The notes under the pieces are model-generated. The model saw only the letters and a program-made list of their open reading frames with translations. It did not search any database and was not told where the DNA came from. This document shows positions 1-8,451 of a stretch of DNA of 64,000 nucleotides, piece by piece. This DNA comes from Bradyrhizobium stylosanthis (lineage in GTDB: Bacteria > Pseudomonadota > Alphaproteobacteria > Rhizobiales > Xanthobacteraceae). Within the stretch, counting starts at the first letter, position 1; each line of letters opens with the position of its first letter. The position numbers and the translations under genes were made by a program. The stretch lies in the NCBI RefSeq assembly GCF_001641335.1, contig NZ_LVEM01000002.1:239755-303754 (forward strand), written 5' to 3'.

Positions 1-771
1 AATGCCAAATCACCTCGTGTTCGTGCCGTCCCCGCGGTCACGCGCGCCGTTGCCATCCTTCGCCTGCTCAGCCGCAGTCCTGCGCCACAGAGCCTCAAGG
101 CGATCGCGGAAAGTCTCGACCTGGTGCCGAGCACCGCGCTGCACATCGTGCGCGCGCTGCTTGCGGAGGATCTGCTGCAGGTCGATCCGCAGACCAAGCG
201 CTACAGCCTCGGCGTCGGCATGCTGCCGCTGGCGCGCGCGGTATTGGAGAATGCCGATTTTCCCAGCCTGATGCGGCCGAAGCTCGAGGAGCTTTCAAGT
301 CGCTACGGCGTCACCGCGATCGGCGTCGAGGTGCCGGATCTCGACAACATGATCGTCGTCGCGCTGGCCCGCAGCCAGGCGCCGGTGCGGCTGCATGTCG
401 ATATCGGCAGCCGTTTTCCGGCGCTGATCAGCGCCACGGGACGCTGCGTCGCCGCCTTCAGCGGCCAGCCGGAGAAGGAGATCGAGAAACGCTTCCGCCT
501 GCTGCGTTGGCACAACGCACCGACCTATGAGGCCTGGCGCAAGGAAGTCGACCAGGTGCGCAAGCAGGGTTTCAGCATCGACCGCGGCAACTACATTGCC
601 GGCGTGACCATCGTCGCCGTTCCGGTCCTGAACGCGAGGGGAACGATCTCACACACGATCGCGGCCGTCGGCCTCGGCAGCCAGCTCGAGCGCGCGACCT
701 CGCTGGCGCTCGCGCGCGACATGCGCACCGTTGCGGAAACCATCGCTCCGCAACTGTCGATACACGCCTGA
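1..771 (+). CDS. IclR-family transcriptional regulator (5' end cut by window edge)
   Basis: The reading frame is open from base 1, so the true start lies just outside the window; 256 residues are visible against a usual length of about 250-270. The first ~60 residues form the IclR winged helix-turn-helix (ILRLLSRSP, LKAIAESLDLVPSTALHIVRAL). The rest is the IclR effector-binding domain (LEELSSRYGVTAIGVEV, ISATGRCVAAFS, GFSIDRGNYIAGVTIVAVPV). Such proteins are dimeric repressors or activators of catabolic genes. The effector cannot be read from sequence, and the likely target operon is to the left, out of view. Confidence 0.9.
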   Translation, partial: NAKSPRVRAVPAVTRAVAILRLLSRSPAPQSLKAIAESLDLVPSTALHIVRALLAEDLLQVDPQTKRYSLGVGMLPLARAVLENADFPSLMRPKLEELSSRYGVTAIGVEVPDLDNMIVVALARSQAPVRLHVDIGSRFPALISATGRCVAAFSGQPEKEIEKRFRLLRWHNAPTYEAWRKEVDQVRKQGFSIDRGNYIAGVTIVAVPVLNARGTISHTIAAVGLGSQLERATSLALARDMRTVAETIAPQLSIHA

Positions 772-794
772 CACAGCGCGCGCGGCCGGAAGCC

Positions 795-1655
795 TCAATC
801 GGCTTTCGCCGTGCCGCGCTCGACGAGGACGAACTGCGCCATGCTCCAGGCGAAGTACCAGCGCAGCAGCCACGGGATCGGAATGATGACGAGACATCCG
901 AGGCTGAAGGCGACGGTGCGCCAGAGCAGTTGAAGACCGGTGCCGACGAAGATCATCTCGCGGCGCGTGCCGCTGACGCCGCGGCAAATCCAGCGCATCC
1001 ACGCGGCCATCACCCAGGCCCAGCCGATGATCGTGAACACGGACAGAAACATCACGATCTGCCAGCCGATGAAACCCCAGACGCTGCCGGTGAACGTCAT
1101 CGGGATCGGCTGACCATTCGAGCTCAGATTGGCGACGACCCAGCGCATGACGATCCAGGACAAGACCGCCTGAACCGGCATCGACAAAACCTGAAGGATG
1201 CTGTCGATATAGCCGGCGTAGCCCACCAGTCCCATCGCAACGAAGACGTACCAGATGTCTCCGACCTGCCCGGTGAAGGCGAGGTTCGGCCGCTGCGGAA
1301 CGTGAATGCGCGGGAAGAGCCAGCGATAATAGCCTGTCGCGGTCCAGGGCGCGGGGATCACCAGCGCATTGCCGATGATCAAGAGGACGCACCATCCCAG
1401 GAACGACCAGAGCGGCAGGTCCACGGAGAGCGGACCTCCGCCCGGGCTGCCATCGACCGGCAAGGACGGCGGCGCGGATGCGCCGGGCAGGAGGCCCGGC
1501 ACCTCGCGGGCCTTCTGCCAGCCCGCCATCCCCTCCGCCCAGACCAGCGTGTCGGGAGCCACGGCGCCCCGGGCGATGAGATCGCGGAATTGCGCCTCGG
1601 GGAAGGGCCCCTTCTGCTGGCCGCCGGATGCGTAAAACCAGATTCGGTTCGACAT
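795..1655 (-). CDS. GYF_2 (DUF4339) domain membrane protein, copy A
   Basis: The protein has 286 residues. Residues ~5-55 are a GYF_2/DUF4339 module (IWFYASGGQQKGPFPEAQFRDL then GMAGWQKAREVPGL), a putative cytosolic peptide-binding fold. A short Pro/Gly linker leads to a multi-pass membrane region with repeated F-x-G-S/T-G motifs (FTGSVWGFIGW, FVGTGLQLLWR). These recall the internal repeats of DUF898/YjgN-type proteins, which is an inference. It is a close paralogue of the next gene upstream (28-base gap, probably one transcript) and converges on the IclR gene. The function is unknown. Confidence 0.8.
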   Translation of the reverse strand: MSNRIWFYASGGQQKGPFPEAQFRDLIARGAVAPDTLVWAEGMAGWQKAREVPGLLPGASAPPSLPVDGSPGGGPLSVDLPLWSFLGWCVLLIIGNALVIPAPWTATGYYRWLFPRIHVPQRPNLAFTGQVGDIWYVFVAMGLVGYAGYIDSILQVLSMPVQAVLSWIVMRWVVANLSSNGQPIPMTFTGSVWGFIGWQIVMFLSVFTIIGWAWVMAAWMRWICRGVSGTRREMIFVGTGLQLLWRTVAFSLGCLVIIPIPWLLRWYFAWSMAQFVLVERGTAKAD

Positions 1656-1683
1656 CTCGTTGTGACCCGGGGCCAGCCGAATC

Positions 1684-2577
1684 TTACATGCGCGCCTGCG
1701 ATCCGCGCGGTGCGAGCTCGGTCTGCGAGGCGAACCAGTTCATGATCCAGCGATAGACCCACGGGATCGGAATGATGAGGCTGCACAGGATGGCCGCCAC
1801 GATGCCGCGCCAGAGAATGTCGAGGCCGCTGCCCTGGAACACGATCTCGCGCCGCGTGCCTTCAATGCTGCGGCAGAACCAGCGCATCTGGGCCGCGGCG
1901 ACCCAGGCCCAGCCGATGATGGTGATGATCGAGATCGCGAACAGCAGGTTCCAGCCGATATAGGCCCAGACCGAGCCCGTGAAGCTGAGACCGAGCGGCT
2001 GCCCGTTGGACGCGAGGTTCGCGACCATCCATTTGATCAGCAGCCAGTACAGAACGATCTGGGCGATAAACAGCAGATTGCTCAGCAACTGGCTGCCGAT
2101 GAAGCCGATCACGATCGCCAGCACGATGAAGCCGAAATACCACGGCACCAGCGTCATCGCACTGCCGGTGAAGCTGAGGTTGGGGCGTCCGGGAACCTTG
2201 ACGCAGGGGACGATCCAGTTCGTGTACCAGACGAACGCCCACGGGGCCGGGATGACGAAGATCATTCCGATCAGCAGGACGATGGTTCGCCAGGTGAACT
2301 CGAGGATGCCGAAATCGACCGAGAGCGCTCCGCCGCTGACGGCGCCGCCGTAACCGCCCCCGCCCATCATGGGCGGGCCACCGGCCGGGATCATCGGCGG
2401 TGCGCCACCGCCTCCAAGGAGGCCGGGAATCTCGGCGGCCTTCTGCCAGCCGGCCATGCCCTCGGTCCAGACCAGCGTGTCCGGACGGACGACGCCCTGG
2501 GCGACCAGGTCGCGGAATTGCCCTTCGGGAAAGGGCCCCTGCTGCTTGCCCTCGGATGCGTAGAACCAGCTCGCCAT
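1684..2577 (-). CDS. GYF_2 (DUF4339) domain membrane protein, copy B
   Basis: The protein has 297 residues with the same architecture as the neighbour at 795-1655: an N-terminal GYF_2 module (WFYASEGKQQGPFPEGQFRDL), a Gly/Pro-rich linker at ~55-85 (GGGGAPPMIPAGGPPMMGGGG) and about six membrane segments with LSFTGS, FTGSVWAYIGW and FQGSGLDILWR repeats. It is the first gene of the leftward pair. A 12-base match to the ArsR operator lies 17-28 bases upstream of its start (2594-2605), which suggests shared regulation. No function is assigned. Confidence 0.8.
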   Translation of the reverse strand: MASWFYASEGKQQGPFPEGQFRDLVAQGVVRPDTLVWTEGMAGWQKAAEIPGLLGGGGAPPMIPAGGPPMMGGGGYGGAVSGGALSVDFGILEFTWRTIVLLIGMIFVIPAPWAFVWYTNWIVPCVKVPGRPNLSFTGSAMTLVPWYFGFIVLAIVIGFIGSQLLSNLLFIAQIVLYWLLIKWMVANLASNGQPLGLSFTGSVWAYIGWNLLFAISIITIIGWAWVAAAQMRWFCRSIEGTRREIVFQGSGLDILWRGIVAAILCSLIIPIPWVYRWIMNWFASQTELAPRGSQARM

Positions 2578-2593
2578 GAAACGTCCCCCTTGA

Positions 2594-2605
2594 ACTTACT
2601 TATGT
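2594..2605. promoter_or_regulatory. Candidate distal half-site for the ArsR-family regulator
   Basis: ACTTACTTATGT is the exact reverse complement of bases 4627-4638 inside the palindromic operator of the ArsR gene. It lies in the promoter region of the DUF4339 pair. Only one half plus the core is conserved and the second arm is absent, so binding would be weaker. The match is seen; regulation is inferred. Confidence 0.35.
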
Positions 2606-2787
2606 ACCGGCCAAGGCGCTTAGGTTCACCGCTTCGGCTCACCGCATCCATGCCAAAAATGCATTGTGAAGGATGAACGGCTGCCCTGTACAGAGGCGGC
2701 CATTCACATGGCCGTCCTTGGCCAAACGTTTTTCCGCTTCAATCTGCAACTTTTTTATGCCATTTGCCCCGAAAGATGCCAGATTGA

Positions 2788-3177
<390 letters not shown>

Positions 3178-3189
3178 ACTTTGGTTTTG

Positions 3190-3236
3190 ACGCGTTTTCT
3201 TCACGCGAACCGGTATCCACTTCGCTCGAAAACGCT
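3190..3236. repeat. Dispersed palindromic repeat, GCGTTTTC type (family D)
   Basis: Imperfect inverted repeat with terminal arms GCGTTTTC and GAAAACGC around a centre containing AACCGGTATCCACTTCG. It lies between glnK and amtB copy 1. The centre resembles the AGTGG-TACCGGTTT core of the repeats at 41769 and 46331, so these are probably one family of small non-coding palindromes. Confidence 0.6.
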
Positions 3237-3312
3237 TTGAAAAGTAATCTTCGATCGCACCGGGGCAACGACGCCACAGCGTGCGACGCCAATTGATGCC
3301 GGGGGGAACGAT

Positions 3313-4614
3313 ATGGCGGGATTGTTGCGCCGCGCAGCTGCTATGGCTGCGGGAATTGGATTTGTGTCGGTTATTGCCGCGCCCGCATACGCCGCGGATT
3401 CCGAGATCAACACCGCCGACACCGCCTGGATGATCGTCGCCACCGCGCTGGTGCTGATGATGACGATCCCGGGGCTCGCGTTGTTCTACTCCGGCATGGT
3501 GCGCAAGAAGAACGTGCTCGCCACCATGGCGCAAAGCCTCGCCGCGGTGACGATCATCTCGATCCTCTGGGTCGCGTTCGGCTATTCGCTCTGCCTCGTC
3601 GGCGACGGCCCGTGGATCGGCACGCTCGACCGGTGGTTCCTGGCGGGCATGACCCTCGACAGCGTCAACCCGGCGGCGAAGACGATCCCGGAAGCGCTGT
3701 TCATGCTCTACCAGATGACGTTCGCGATCATCACGGTCGCGCTGGTCGCGGGCTCGGTCGCCGACCGCATGCGGTTCTCGGCCTATCTGCTGTTCTCCGT
3801 CGCGTGGTTCATCTTCGTCTACATTCCGCTGGCGCATTGGGTGTGGGGTGGCGGCTTCCTCAACAGCATGGGCGTGCTCGACTTTGCGGGCGGGCTCGTG
3901 GTGCATCTGTCGGCCGGCACCGCCGGCCTCGTCGCCGCGAAGGTGATGGGACGCCGTCATGGCTACGGCACCGAAAATCTCTCGCCCTTCGATCTCTCGC
4001 TCGCGGTGATGGGCACCGGCCTGTTGTGGGTCGGCTGGTTCGGCTTCAACGGCGGCTCGGCGGGCGCGGCCAATTCGCGCGCGGTGCTGGCGATCATCGC
4101 GACGCATCTTGCGGCCTGCTCCGGCGCGCTGACCTGGGGCGCGATCGAATGGTCGACCCGGCGCAAGCCCTCGGTGCTCGGCATGATCTCGGGCGCGGTC
4201 GCCGGCCTCGGCACCATCACGCCGGCCTCGGGCTTCGTCGCGCCGTGGCATGGCATCGTGATCGGCATCGTCGCCGGCGCGGTCTGCTACTGGGCCTGCA
4301 CCTGGTTGAAGCACCGCTTCAACTATGACGACTCCCTCGACGTGTTCGGCGTCCACGGCATCGGCGGCCTGACCGGGACCCTGCTCGCCGGCGTGTTCGC
4401 CACCAGCGCGATCGGCGGCACCGCCGGCCTGCTCGAGGGCCATCCGCGGCAGTTGCTGATCCAGCTCTACGGCGTCGCGGTCACCTTTGTCTGGGCGGGG
4501 GGCGTCAGCTTCATCCTGCTCAAGCTGGTCGGCCTGTTCGTACCCTTGCGCGTCTCCCGTGAGCACGAGCTCGAGGGACTCGATATCTCGCAGCACGGCG
4601 AAGCTCTACAGTAG
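3313..4614 (+). CDS. amtB: Ammonium transporter AmtB (copy 1)
   Basis: The protein has 433 residues with a cleavable signal peptide ending near APAYA, then 11 predicted membrane segments. It conducts NH4+/NH3 across the inner membrane and is blocked by GlnK. The conserved pore Asp190 (LDFAGG) and the twin histidines His198 (VVHLSAGTAG) and His348 (DVFGVHGIGG) are present, so it should be functional. It is transcribed with the GlnK gene upstream. It lacks the alanine-rich periplasmic insert found in copy 2. Confidence 0.95.
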   Translation: MAGLLRRAAAMAAGIGFVSVIAAPAYAADSEINTADTAWMIVATALVLMMTIPGLALFYSGMVRKKNVLATMAQSLAAVTIISILWVAFGYSLCLVGDGPWIGTLDRWFLAGMTLDSVNPAAKTIPEALFMLYQMTFAIITVALVAGSVADRMRFSAYLLFSVAWFIFVYIPLAHWVWGGGFLNSMGVLDFAGGLVVHLSAGTAGLVAAKVMGRRHGYGTENLSPFDLSLAVMGTGLLWVGWFGFNGGSAGAANSRAVLAIIATHLAACSGALTWGAIEWSTRRKPSVLGMISGAVAGLGTITPASGFVAPWHGIVIGIVAGAVCYWACTWLKHRFNYDDSLDVFGVHGIGGLTGTLLAGVFATSAIGGTAGLLEGHPRQLLIQLYGVAVTFVWAGGVSFILLKLVGLFVPLRVSREHELEGLDISQHGEALQ

Positions 4615-4624
4615 GGCTTGCACG

Positions 4625-4648
4625 ACACATAAGTAAGTGCTTATGTGT
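4625..4648. promoter_or_regulatory. Palindromic operator of the ArsR-family gene
   Basis: A perfect 9-base inverted repeat, ACACATAAG and CTTATGTGT with a 6-base spacer, ends four bases before the ArsR start codon. Position and symmetry fit autoregulation by a dimeric winged-helix repressor. The DNA pattern is seen; the binding protein is inferred from adjacency. Confidence 0.65.
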
Positions 4649-4652
4649 TGGC

Positions 4653-4967
4653 ATGATCAAAGCCGACATCTTCAAGGCGCTGGCCGACCCGACGCGCCGA
4701 AAGGTCTTTGAAAAGCTCGCTGGCGGAAGCCTCAATGCCAGCGCCTTACGCGACGGTTTGGAGATCAGCCAGCCGGCGATGTCGCAGCATCTCTCGGTGC
4801 TGCGCGCGGCAGGCCTCGTGCGCGAAGAGCGGCAGGGCCGTTTTGTGAATTACGAAGTCGACCCGGACGGCATCGCCGCCATCGGGGCATGGCTCGCGCG
4901 TTATCGCGCCTATTGGCCGAAGCGCATGGAAGCCCTCGCTGACCTCCTGAAGGACATGGATCAATAA
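4653..4967 (+). CDS. ArsR-family (metal-independent type) helix-turn-helix regulator
   Basis: This 104-residue winged helix-turn-helix protein starts FKALADPTRRKVFEKLA and has the recognition region ISQPAMSQHLSVLRAAGLV, typical of the ArsR subgroup paired with SRPBCC/AHSA1 proteins. No cysteine metal-binding motif is seen. The C-terminus (YRAYWPKRMEALADLLKDM) matches the dimerisation helix of this subgroup. It lies 12 bases before the SRPBCC gene, with a perfect palindrome just upstream, so it probably represses its own operon. The inducer is unknown. Confidence 0.9.
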   Translation: MIKADIFKALADPTRRKVFEKLAGGSLNASALRDGLEISQPAMSQHLSVLRAAGLVREERQGRFVNYEVDPDGIAAIGAWLARYRAYWPKRMEALADLLKDMDQ

Positions 4968-4979
4968 GGATCTGGATCA

Positions 4980-5330
4980 ATGAGCGATGCAGTCGAATCC
5001 GATCGCCCGGACACAAAGCTGGTGCTTGAATATGAGTTCGATGCACCGCCGGCAAAGGTCTGGCGCGCGGTGACCATTCCTGAATTGCGCGAGCGCTGGC
5101 TGCCGGATTGCGATCTTGCCGGCGCCGAGCCGGAGACATCGATTCCGGGCGAAGAGGTACGTTATCGGCTGCGCGATTCCGAACCGCCGTTTCGCGAGAG
5201 CCACGTCATCTTCAAGGTCGAGCCGAACGAAGACGGCGGCACACGCTTTCGCATCATCCAGCAGGCAATCAGCGTAAAACTGCCGCAAGCAGCCAACAGC
5301 AATTGCTGCCTGATGCGCGCAGCCGCCTAA
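4980..5330 (+). CDS. SRPBCC / AHSA1-like domain protein
   Basis: The 116-residue START-like fold begins [26 protein letters not shown], the usual opening of AHSA1/polyketide-cyclase-like proteins, and continues with [16 protein letters not shown]. It is shorter than the ~150-residue average, but the ending ([13 protein letters not shown]) resembles rhizobial members of this subgroup as I remember them, so I do not call it truncated. These proteins bind hydrophobic ligands; the ligand is not known here. It is co-transcribed with the ArsR regulator upstream, with the ClpP-like gene 41 bases downstream. Confidence 0.8.
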   Translation: MSDAVESDRPDTKLVLEYEFDAPPAKVWRAVTIPELRERWLPDCDLAGAEPETSIPGEEVRYRLRDSEPPFRESHVIFKVEPNEDGGTRFRIIQQAISVKLPQAANSNCCLMRAAA

Positions 5331-5371
5331 CACCCACAAGACTTCATCACCTGCAGACATGGAGGTCGCCG

Positions 5372-5974
5372 ATGCGCGACATGCTTCAGCTCGTCCCTAT
5401 GGTCGTCGAACAATCCGCGCGCGGCGAACGATCCTTCGACATCTACTCGCGGCTGCTGCGCGAGCGCATCATCTTCCTCAACGGCGAGGTCAATGATGCG
5501 ATGTCGGGCCTCGTCTGCGCGCAGCTGCTGTTCCTGGAAGCGGAGAATCCCAACCGGCCGATCAATCTCTACATCAACTCCTACGGCGGCGTGGTCACCT
5601 CCGGCCTTGCGATGTACGACACCATGCAGTTCATCAAGGCGCCGGTTCATACGCTGTGCATGGGCACCGCGCGCTCCATGGGCTCGTTCCTGCTGATGGC
5701 CGGCGAGCCCGGTCACCGCGCCGCGCTGCCCAATGCCAGCCTTCACGTGCATCAGCCGCTCGGCGGCTTCCAGGGCCAGGCGTCCGACATCCTGATCCAC
5801 GCCAACGAAATGCAGGAAACCAAGCGGCGCCTCATCCGCCTCTATGCGCAGCATTGCGGGCGCTCCGAGGAGGAGGTGGAACGGACGCTCGACCGCGACC
5901 ACTTCATGACCGCGCAGCAAGGCGTCGAATGGGGATTGATCGACCGGGTCTTTGCGGAGCGGGAGGCCGCCTGA
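5372..5974 (+). CDS. ClpP-family serine peptidase (orphan Clp proteolytic subunit)
   Basis: The ATG at 5372 is chosen because GGAGG lies at 5361-5365 and the protein then has the normal ClpP length (200 residues). ClpP forms a barrel that degrades proteins fed by ClpX/ClpA. The catalytic triad is visible as Ser102 ([11 protein letters not shown]), His127 (LHVHQPLGG) and Asp176 (LDRDHFM). The Ser motif has T-A-R where typical housekeeping ClpP has Q-A-A. No clpX, clpA or tig gene is nearby, so this is probably an accessory paralogue. It may be read through from the ArsR-SRPBCC operon. Confidence 0.88.
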   Translation: MRDMLQLVPMVVEQSARGERSFDIYSRLLRERIIFLNGEVNDAMSGLVCAQLLFLEAENPNRPINLYINSYGGVVTSGLAMYDTMQFIKAPVHTLCMGTARSMGSFLLMAGEPGHRAALPNASLHVHQPLGGFQGQASDILIHANEMQETKRRLIRLYAQHCGRSEEEVERTLDRDHFMTAQQGVEWGLIDRVFAEREAA

Positions 5975-6422
5975 CGGACTGTCGGCGGCTCCAGCCGGAT
6001 ACCGCTTGGGGAGTCCAGGGCGGCGCGGGCTGGCCGGCCGGTTAGCGCGCATCCCATGAGCAGGACGGCGGGCTATCCGGTATTTCGCGGCACGGACACG
6101 CCCGTTCATGGGCTTTTGGCGTAATTAGATACCGTCGAGCTGCCCGGCGCGTGAGCAACATTGTGTCGGCCGCCTGTCATGCCTGCATTTTGAGCAGATG
6201 TGGTCAGGTTTTGAGCGCGACGTAATAGCGCACTGCACCGCAATACCCGTCCGGCGCGAAAACACCCGTTTTCATAGTCCGTTAGGCAATGCACCCGATC
6301 TGGCACGGCATTTGATTCTAGGGGTCCCGGCTGTGCCCGCGTAGTGAAACTTCTCCCTCGTGGCGAACCAGTCGAGACACGCCCGGCCACGTCCGGACCG
6401 GGCCCAAGCGGGGATAGGACCC
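5975..6422. other. Intergenic region upstream of the second glnK
   Basis: These 448 bases hold no convincing gene. The right part contains the sigma-54-type element at 6301-6316 and TGCACC motifs near 6234 and 6290 that could belong to NtrC-type enhancer sites, although no complete inverted NtrC site is clear. The remainder shows nothing I recognise. Confidence 0.6.
6301..6316 (+). promoter_or_regulatory. Sigma-54 (RpoN)-type promoter for glnK2-amtB2
   Basis: TGGCACG-N4-TTGAT matches the -24/-12 consensus TGGCACG-N4-TTGC(A/T) except for A instead of C in the -12 GC. It lies about 107 bases upstream of glnK copy 2, a gene classically under NtrC/RpoN nitrogen control. A long leader would follow. 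Prediction from motif and context. Confidence 0.55.
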
Positions 6423-6761
6423 ATGAAAATTGTTATGGCGATTATCAAGCCATTCAAGCTGGAAGAAGTCCGTGACGCCCTGACCGCCATTGGCGTTCAC
6501 GGTCTCACGGTGACGGAAGTCAAGGGATATGGCCGTCAGAAAGGCCATACGGAAATCTATCGCGGCGCCGAATACGCCGTGAGCTTCCTGCCCAAGATCA
6601 AGATCGAGGTCGCTGTCGCCTCCGATCAGGTCGACAAGACCATCGACGCCATCACGTCCGCGGCGAAAACCGGACAGATCGGCGACGGCAAGATCTTCGT
6701 CATCAACCTCGACCACGCGGTCCGTATCCGCACCGGCGAGGCCGATGCTGCGGCCCTCTGA
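6423..6761 (+). CDS. glnK: P-II nitrogen regulatory protein GlnK (copy 2)
   Basis: The 112-residue P-II protein starts at the ATG giving [16 protein letters not shown], matching copy 1 exactly in length. Tyr51 of the T-loop (YRGAEYAVSF) and the nucleotide-binding segment ([17 protein letters not shown]) are intact, so uridylylation by GlnD and ligand sensing are expected. It is followed after 37 bases by amtB copy 2, which it should regulate directly. A sigma-54-like promoter upstream suggests induction during nitrogen limitation. Confidence 0.95.
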   Translation: MKIVMAIIKPFKLEEVRDALTAIGVHGLTVTEVKGYGRQKGHTEIYRGAEYAVSFLPKIKIEVAVASDQVDKTIDAITSAAKTGQIGDGKIFVINLDHAVRIRTGEADAAAL

Positions 6762-6798
6762 TTTCGCGCTCAACCTTATCCAATCAGGAGTGAATAAT

Positions 6799-8247
6799 AT
6801 GACGTTCAAGCGTCCCTATGGCGCGGGATTGGCGGCTCTCGCAGTCGGCCTGTTCGCTGCGACCGCAGCCTACGCCGAGCCAACGGTCAACAAGGGAGAC
6901 AACGCCTGGATGCTGACATCGACAGTGCTGGTGCTGTTGATGACGATCCCCGGCCTCGCGCTGTTCTACGGCGGCCTCGTCCGTTCCAAGAACATGCTCT
7001 CCGTCCTGATGCAGGTGTTCTACACCGTCTGCGTCGTCACCGTGATCTGGGCCGTGTACGGCTACAGCCTCGCCTTCACTGGCGGTTCCGACTTCATCGG
7101 CGGCTTCTCCAAGGCCTTCATGATGGGCGTCACCACCGACTCGAAGGCTGCGACCTTCTCGGTCGACGCCAACATCTCGGAGCTCATCTACATGTGCTTC
7201 CAGATGACCTTCGCGGCGATCACGCCCGCCCTCATCGTCGGCGCCTTCGCCGAGCGCATGAAGTTCTCGGCGATCGCGCTGTTCATCCCGCTCTGGGTCA
7301 CGCTGATCTACTTCCCGATCGCGCACATGGTCTGGTACTGGCCCGGCCCGGACGCGATCCAGGATGCGGCCAAGGCTCTGGCTGCGGCGGGTGATGCGGC
7401 GGCGAAGACCGCGGCTCAGGCCAAGCTCGACGAGATCAACGCCGACGCCGGCTGGATCTTCAAGAAGGGCGCGATCGACTTCGCTGGCGGCACCGTGGTG
7501 CACATCAACGCCGGCATCGCAGGTCTCGTCGGCGCTCTCCTGATCGGCAAGCGCGTCGGTTACGGCAAGGAGCTGATGGCTCCGCACTCGCTGACCATGT
7601 CGATGATCGGCGCCTCGCTGCTCTGGGTCGGCTGGTTCGGCTTCAACGCCGGCTCCAACCTCGAAGCCAACGGCGGCGCTGCGCTCGCCATGACCAACTC
7701 CTTCGTCGCCACCGCAGCCGCCGCGCTGTCGTGGATGTTCGCGGAGTGGATCGTGAAGGGTCACCCGTCGGTGCTCGGCGTCATCTCCGGCGCTGTCGCG
7801 GGTCTCGTCGCCGTCACGCCCGCCGCCGGCTTCGCCGGTGTCATGGGTGCGATCGTCCTCGGCCTGGTGGTCGGCGTGGTCTGCCTGTTCTTCTGCACCG
7901 TCGTGAAGAACGCGCTCGGCTACGATGACAGCCTCGACGTGTTCGGCGTCCACTGCGTCGGCGGCATCGTCGGCGCTCTCGGCACCGGCATCCTGGTGAA
8001 CCCGGCCCTCGGCGGCGCGGGCATCATCGACTACACCGCGATCCCGCCGAAGGTTGCCGATTACGACTTCGCGGCGCAGATGATCTCGCAGATGTGGGGC
8101 GTCGGCACCACGCTGGTGTGGTCGGGCGTCGGTTCGGCGATCCTCTACAAGGTCGTCGATGTGATCGTTGGCCTCCGCGCCAATGTCGAGAGCGAGCGTG
8201 AAGGCCTCGACATCACCGAGCACACCGAGCGCGCCTACAACATGTAA
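6799..8247 (+). CDS. amtB: Ammonium transporter AmtB (copy 2)
   Basis: The protein has 482 residues. The ATG at 6799 is preferred over upstream codons because AGGAG lies at 6786-6790 and a signal peptide ending AATAAYA then follows. The pore residues Asp227 (IDFAGG), His235 (VVHINAG) and His385 (DVFGVHCVGG) are conserved. It differs from copy 1 by an Ala/Lys-rich insert at ~186-218 in a loop just before the conserved Asp, and by a longer loop near the C-terminus. It is co-transcribed with GlnK copy 2 and ends at a strong terminator. Confidence 0.95.
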   Translation: MTFKRPYGAGLAALAVGLFAATAAYAEPTVNKGDNAWMLTSTVLVLLMTIPGLALFYGGLVRSKNMLSVLMQVFYTVCVVTVIWAVYGYSLAFTGGSDFIGGFSKAFMMGVTTDSKAATFSVDANISELIYMCFQMTFAAITPALIVGAFAERMKFSAIALFIPLWVTLIYFPIAHMVWYWPGPDAIQDAAKALAAAGDAAAKTAAQAKLDEINADAGWIFKKGAIDFAGGTVVHINAGIAGLVGALLIGKRVGYGKELMAPHSLTMSMIGASLLWVGWFGFNAGSNLEANGGAALAMTNSFVATAAAALSWMFAEWIVKGHPSVLGVISGAVAGLVAVTPAAGFAGVMGAIVLGLVVGVVCLFFCTVVKNALGYDDSLDVFGVHCVGGIVGALGTGILVNPALGGAGIIDYTAIPPKVADYDFAAQMISQMWGVGTTLVWSGVGSAILYKVVDVIVGLRANVESEREGLDITEHTERAYNM

Positions 8248-8332
8248 CGCTCTCCTCCCGGGCGCGGTCTCCTCGGGGGCCGCGTCCACTCCTACGGTTT
8301 GGGCACATACCCGGCAATGCCCCGACCGTTGA

Positions 8333-8367
8333 GGGGCTCCAGCGCAAGTTGGAGCCCCTTTCTTTTT
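8333..8367 (+). terminator. Rho-independent terminator after amtB2
   Basis: GGGGCTCC and GGAGCCCC form a perfect 8-bp stem with a 10-base loop, followed by a T-rich tract (TTTCTTTTT). It closes the glnK2-amtB2 transcript. Confidence 0.85.
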
Positions 8368-8451
8368 GACCAGTCGCCGAAGAAAAAGATTGCCATTCCG
8401 GATCGCCGGCGCAGAAATATCGACCTCAAGAACAACAACCGGGAGGTCGTC

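Noticed and set aside
6187..6200. 13-mer TTTTGAGCAGATG shared with 63682
   Set aside because: Single short matches of this length are expected by chance between two points in 64 kb, and the contexts are unrelated.
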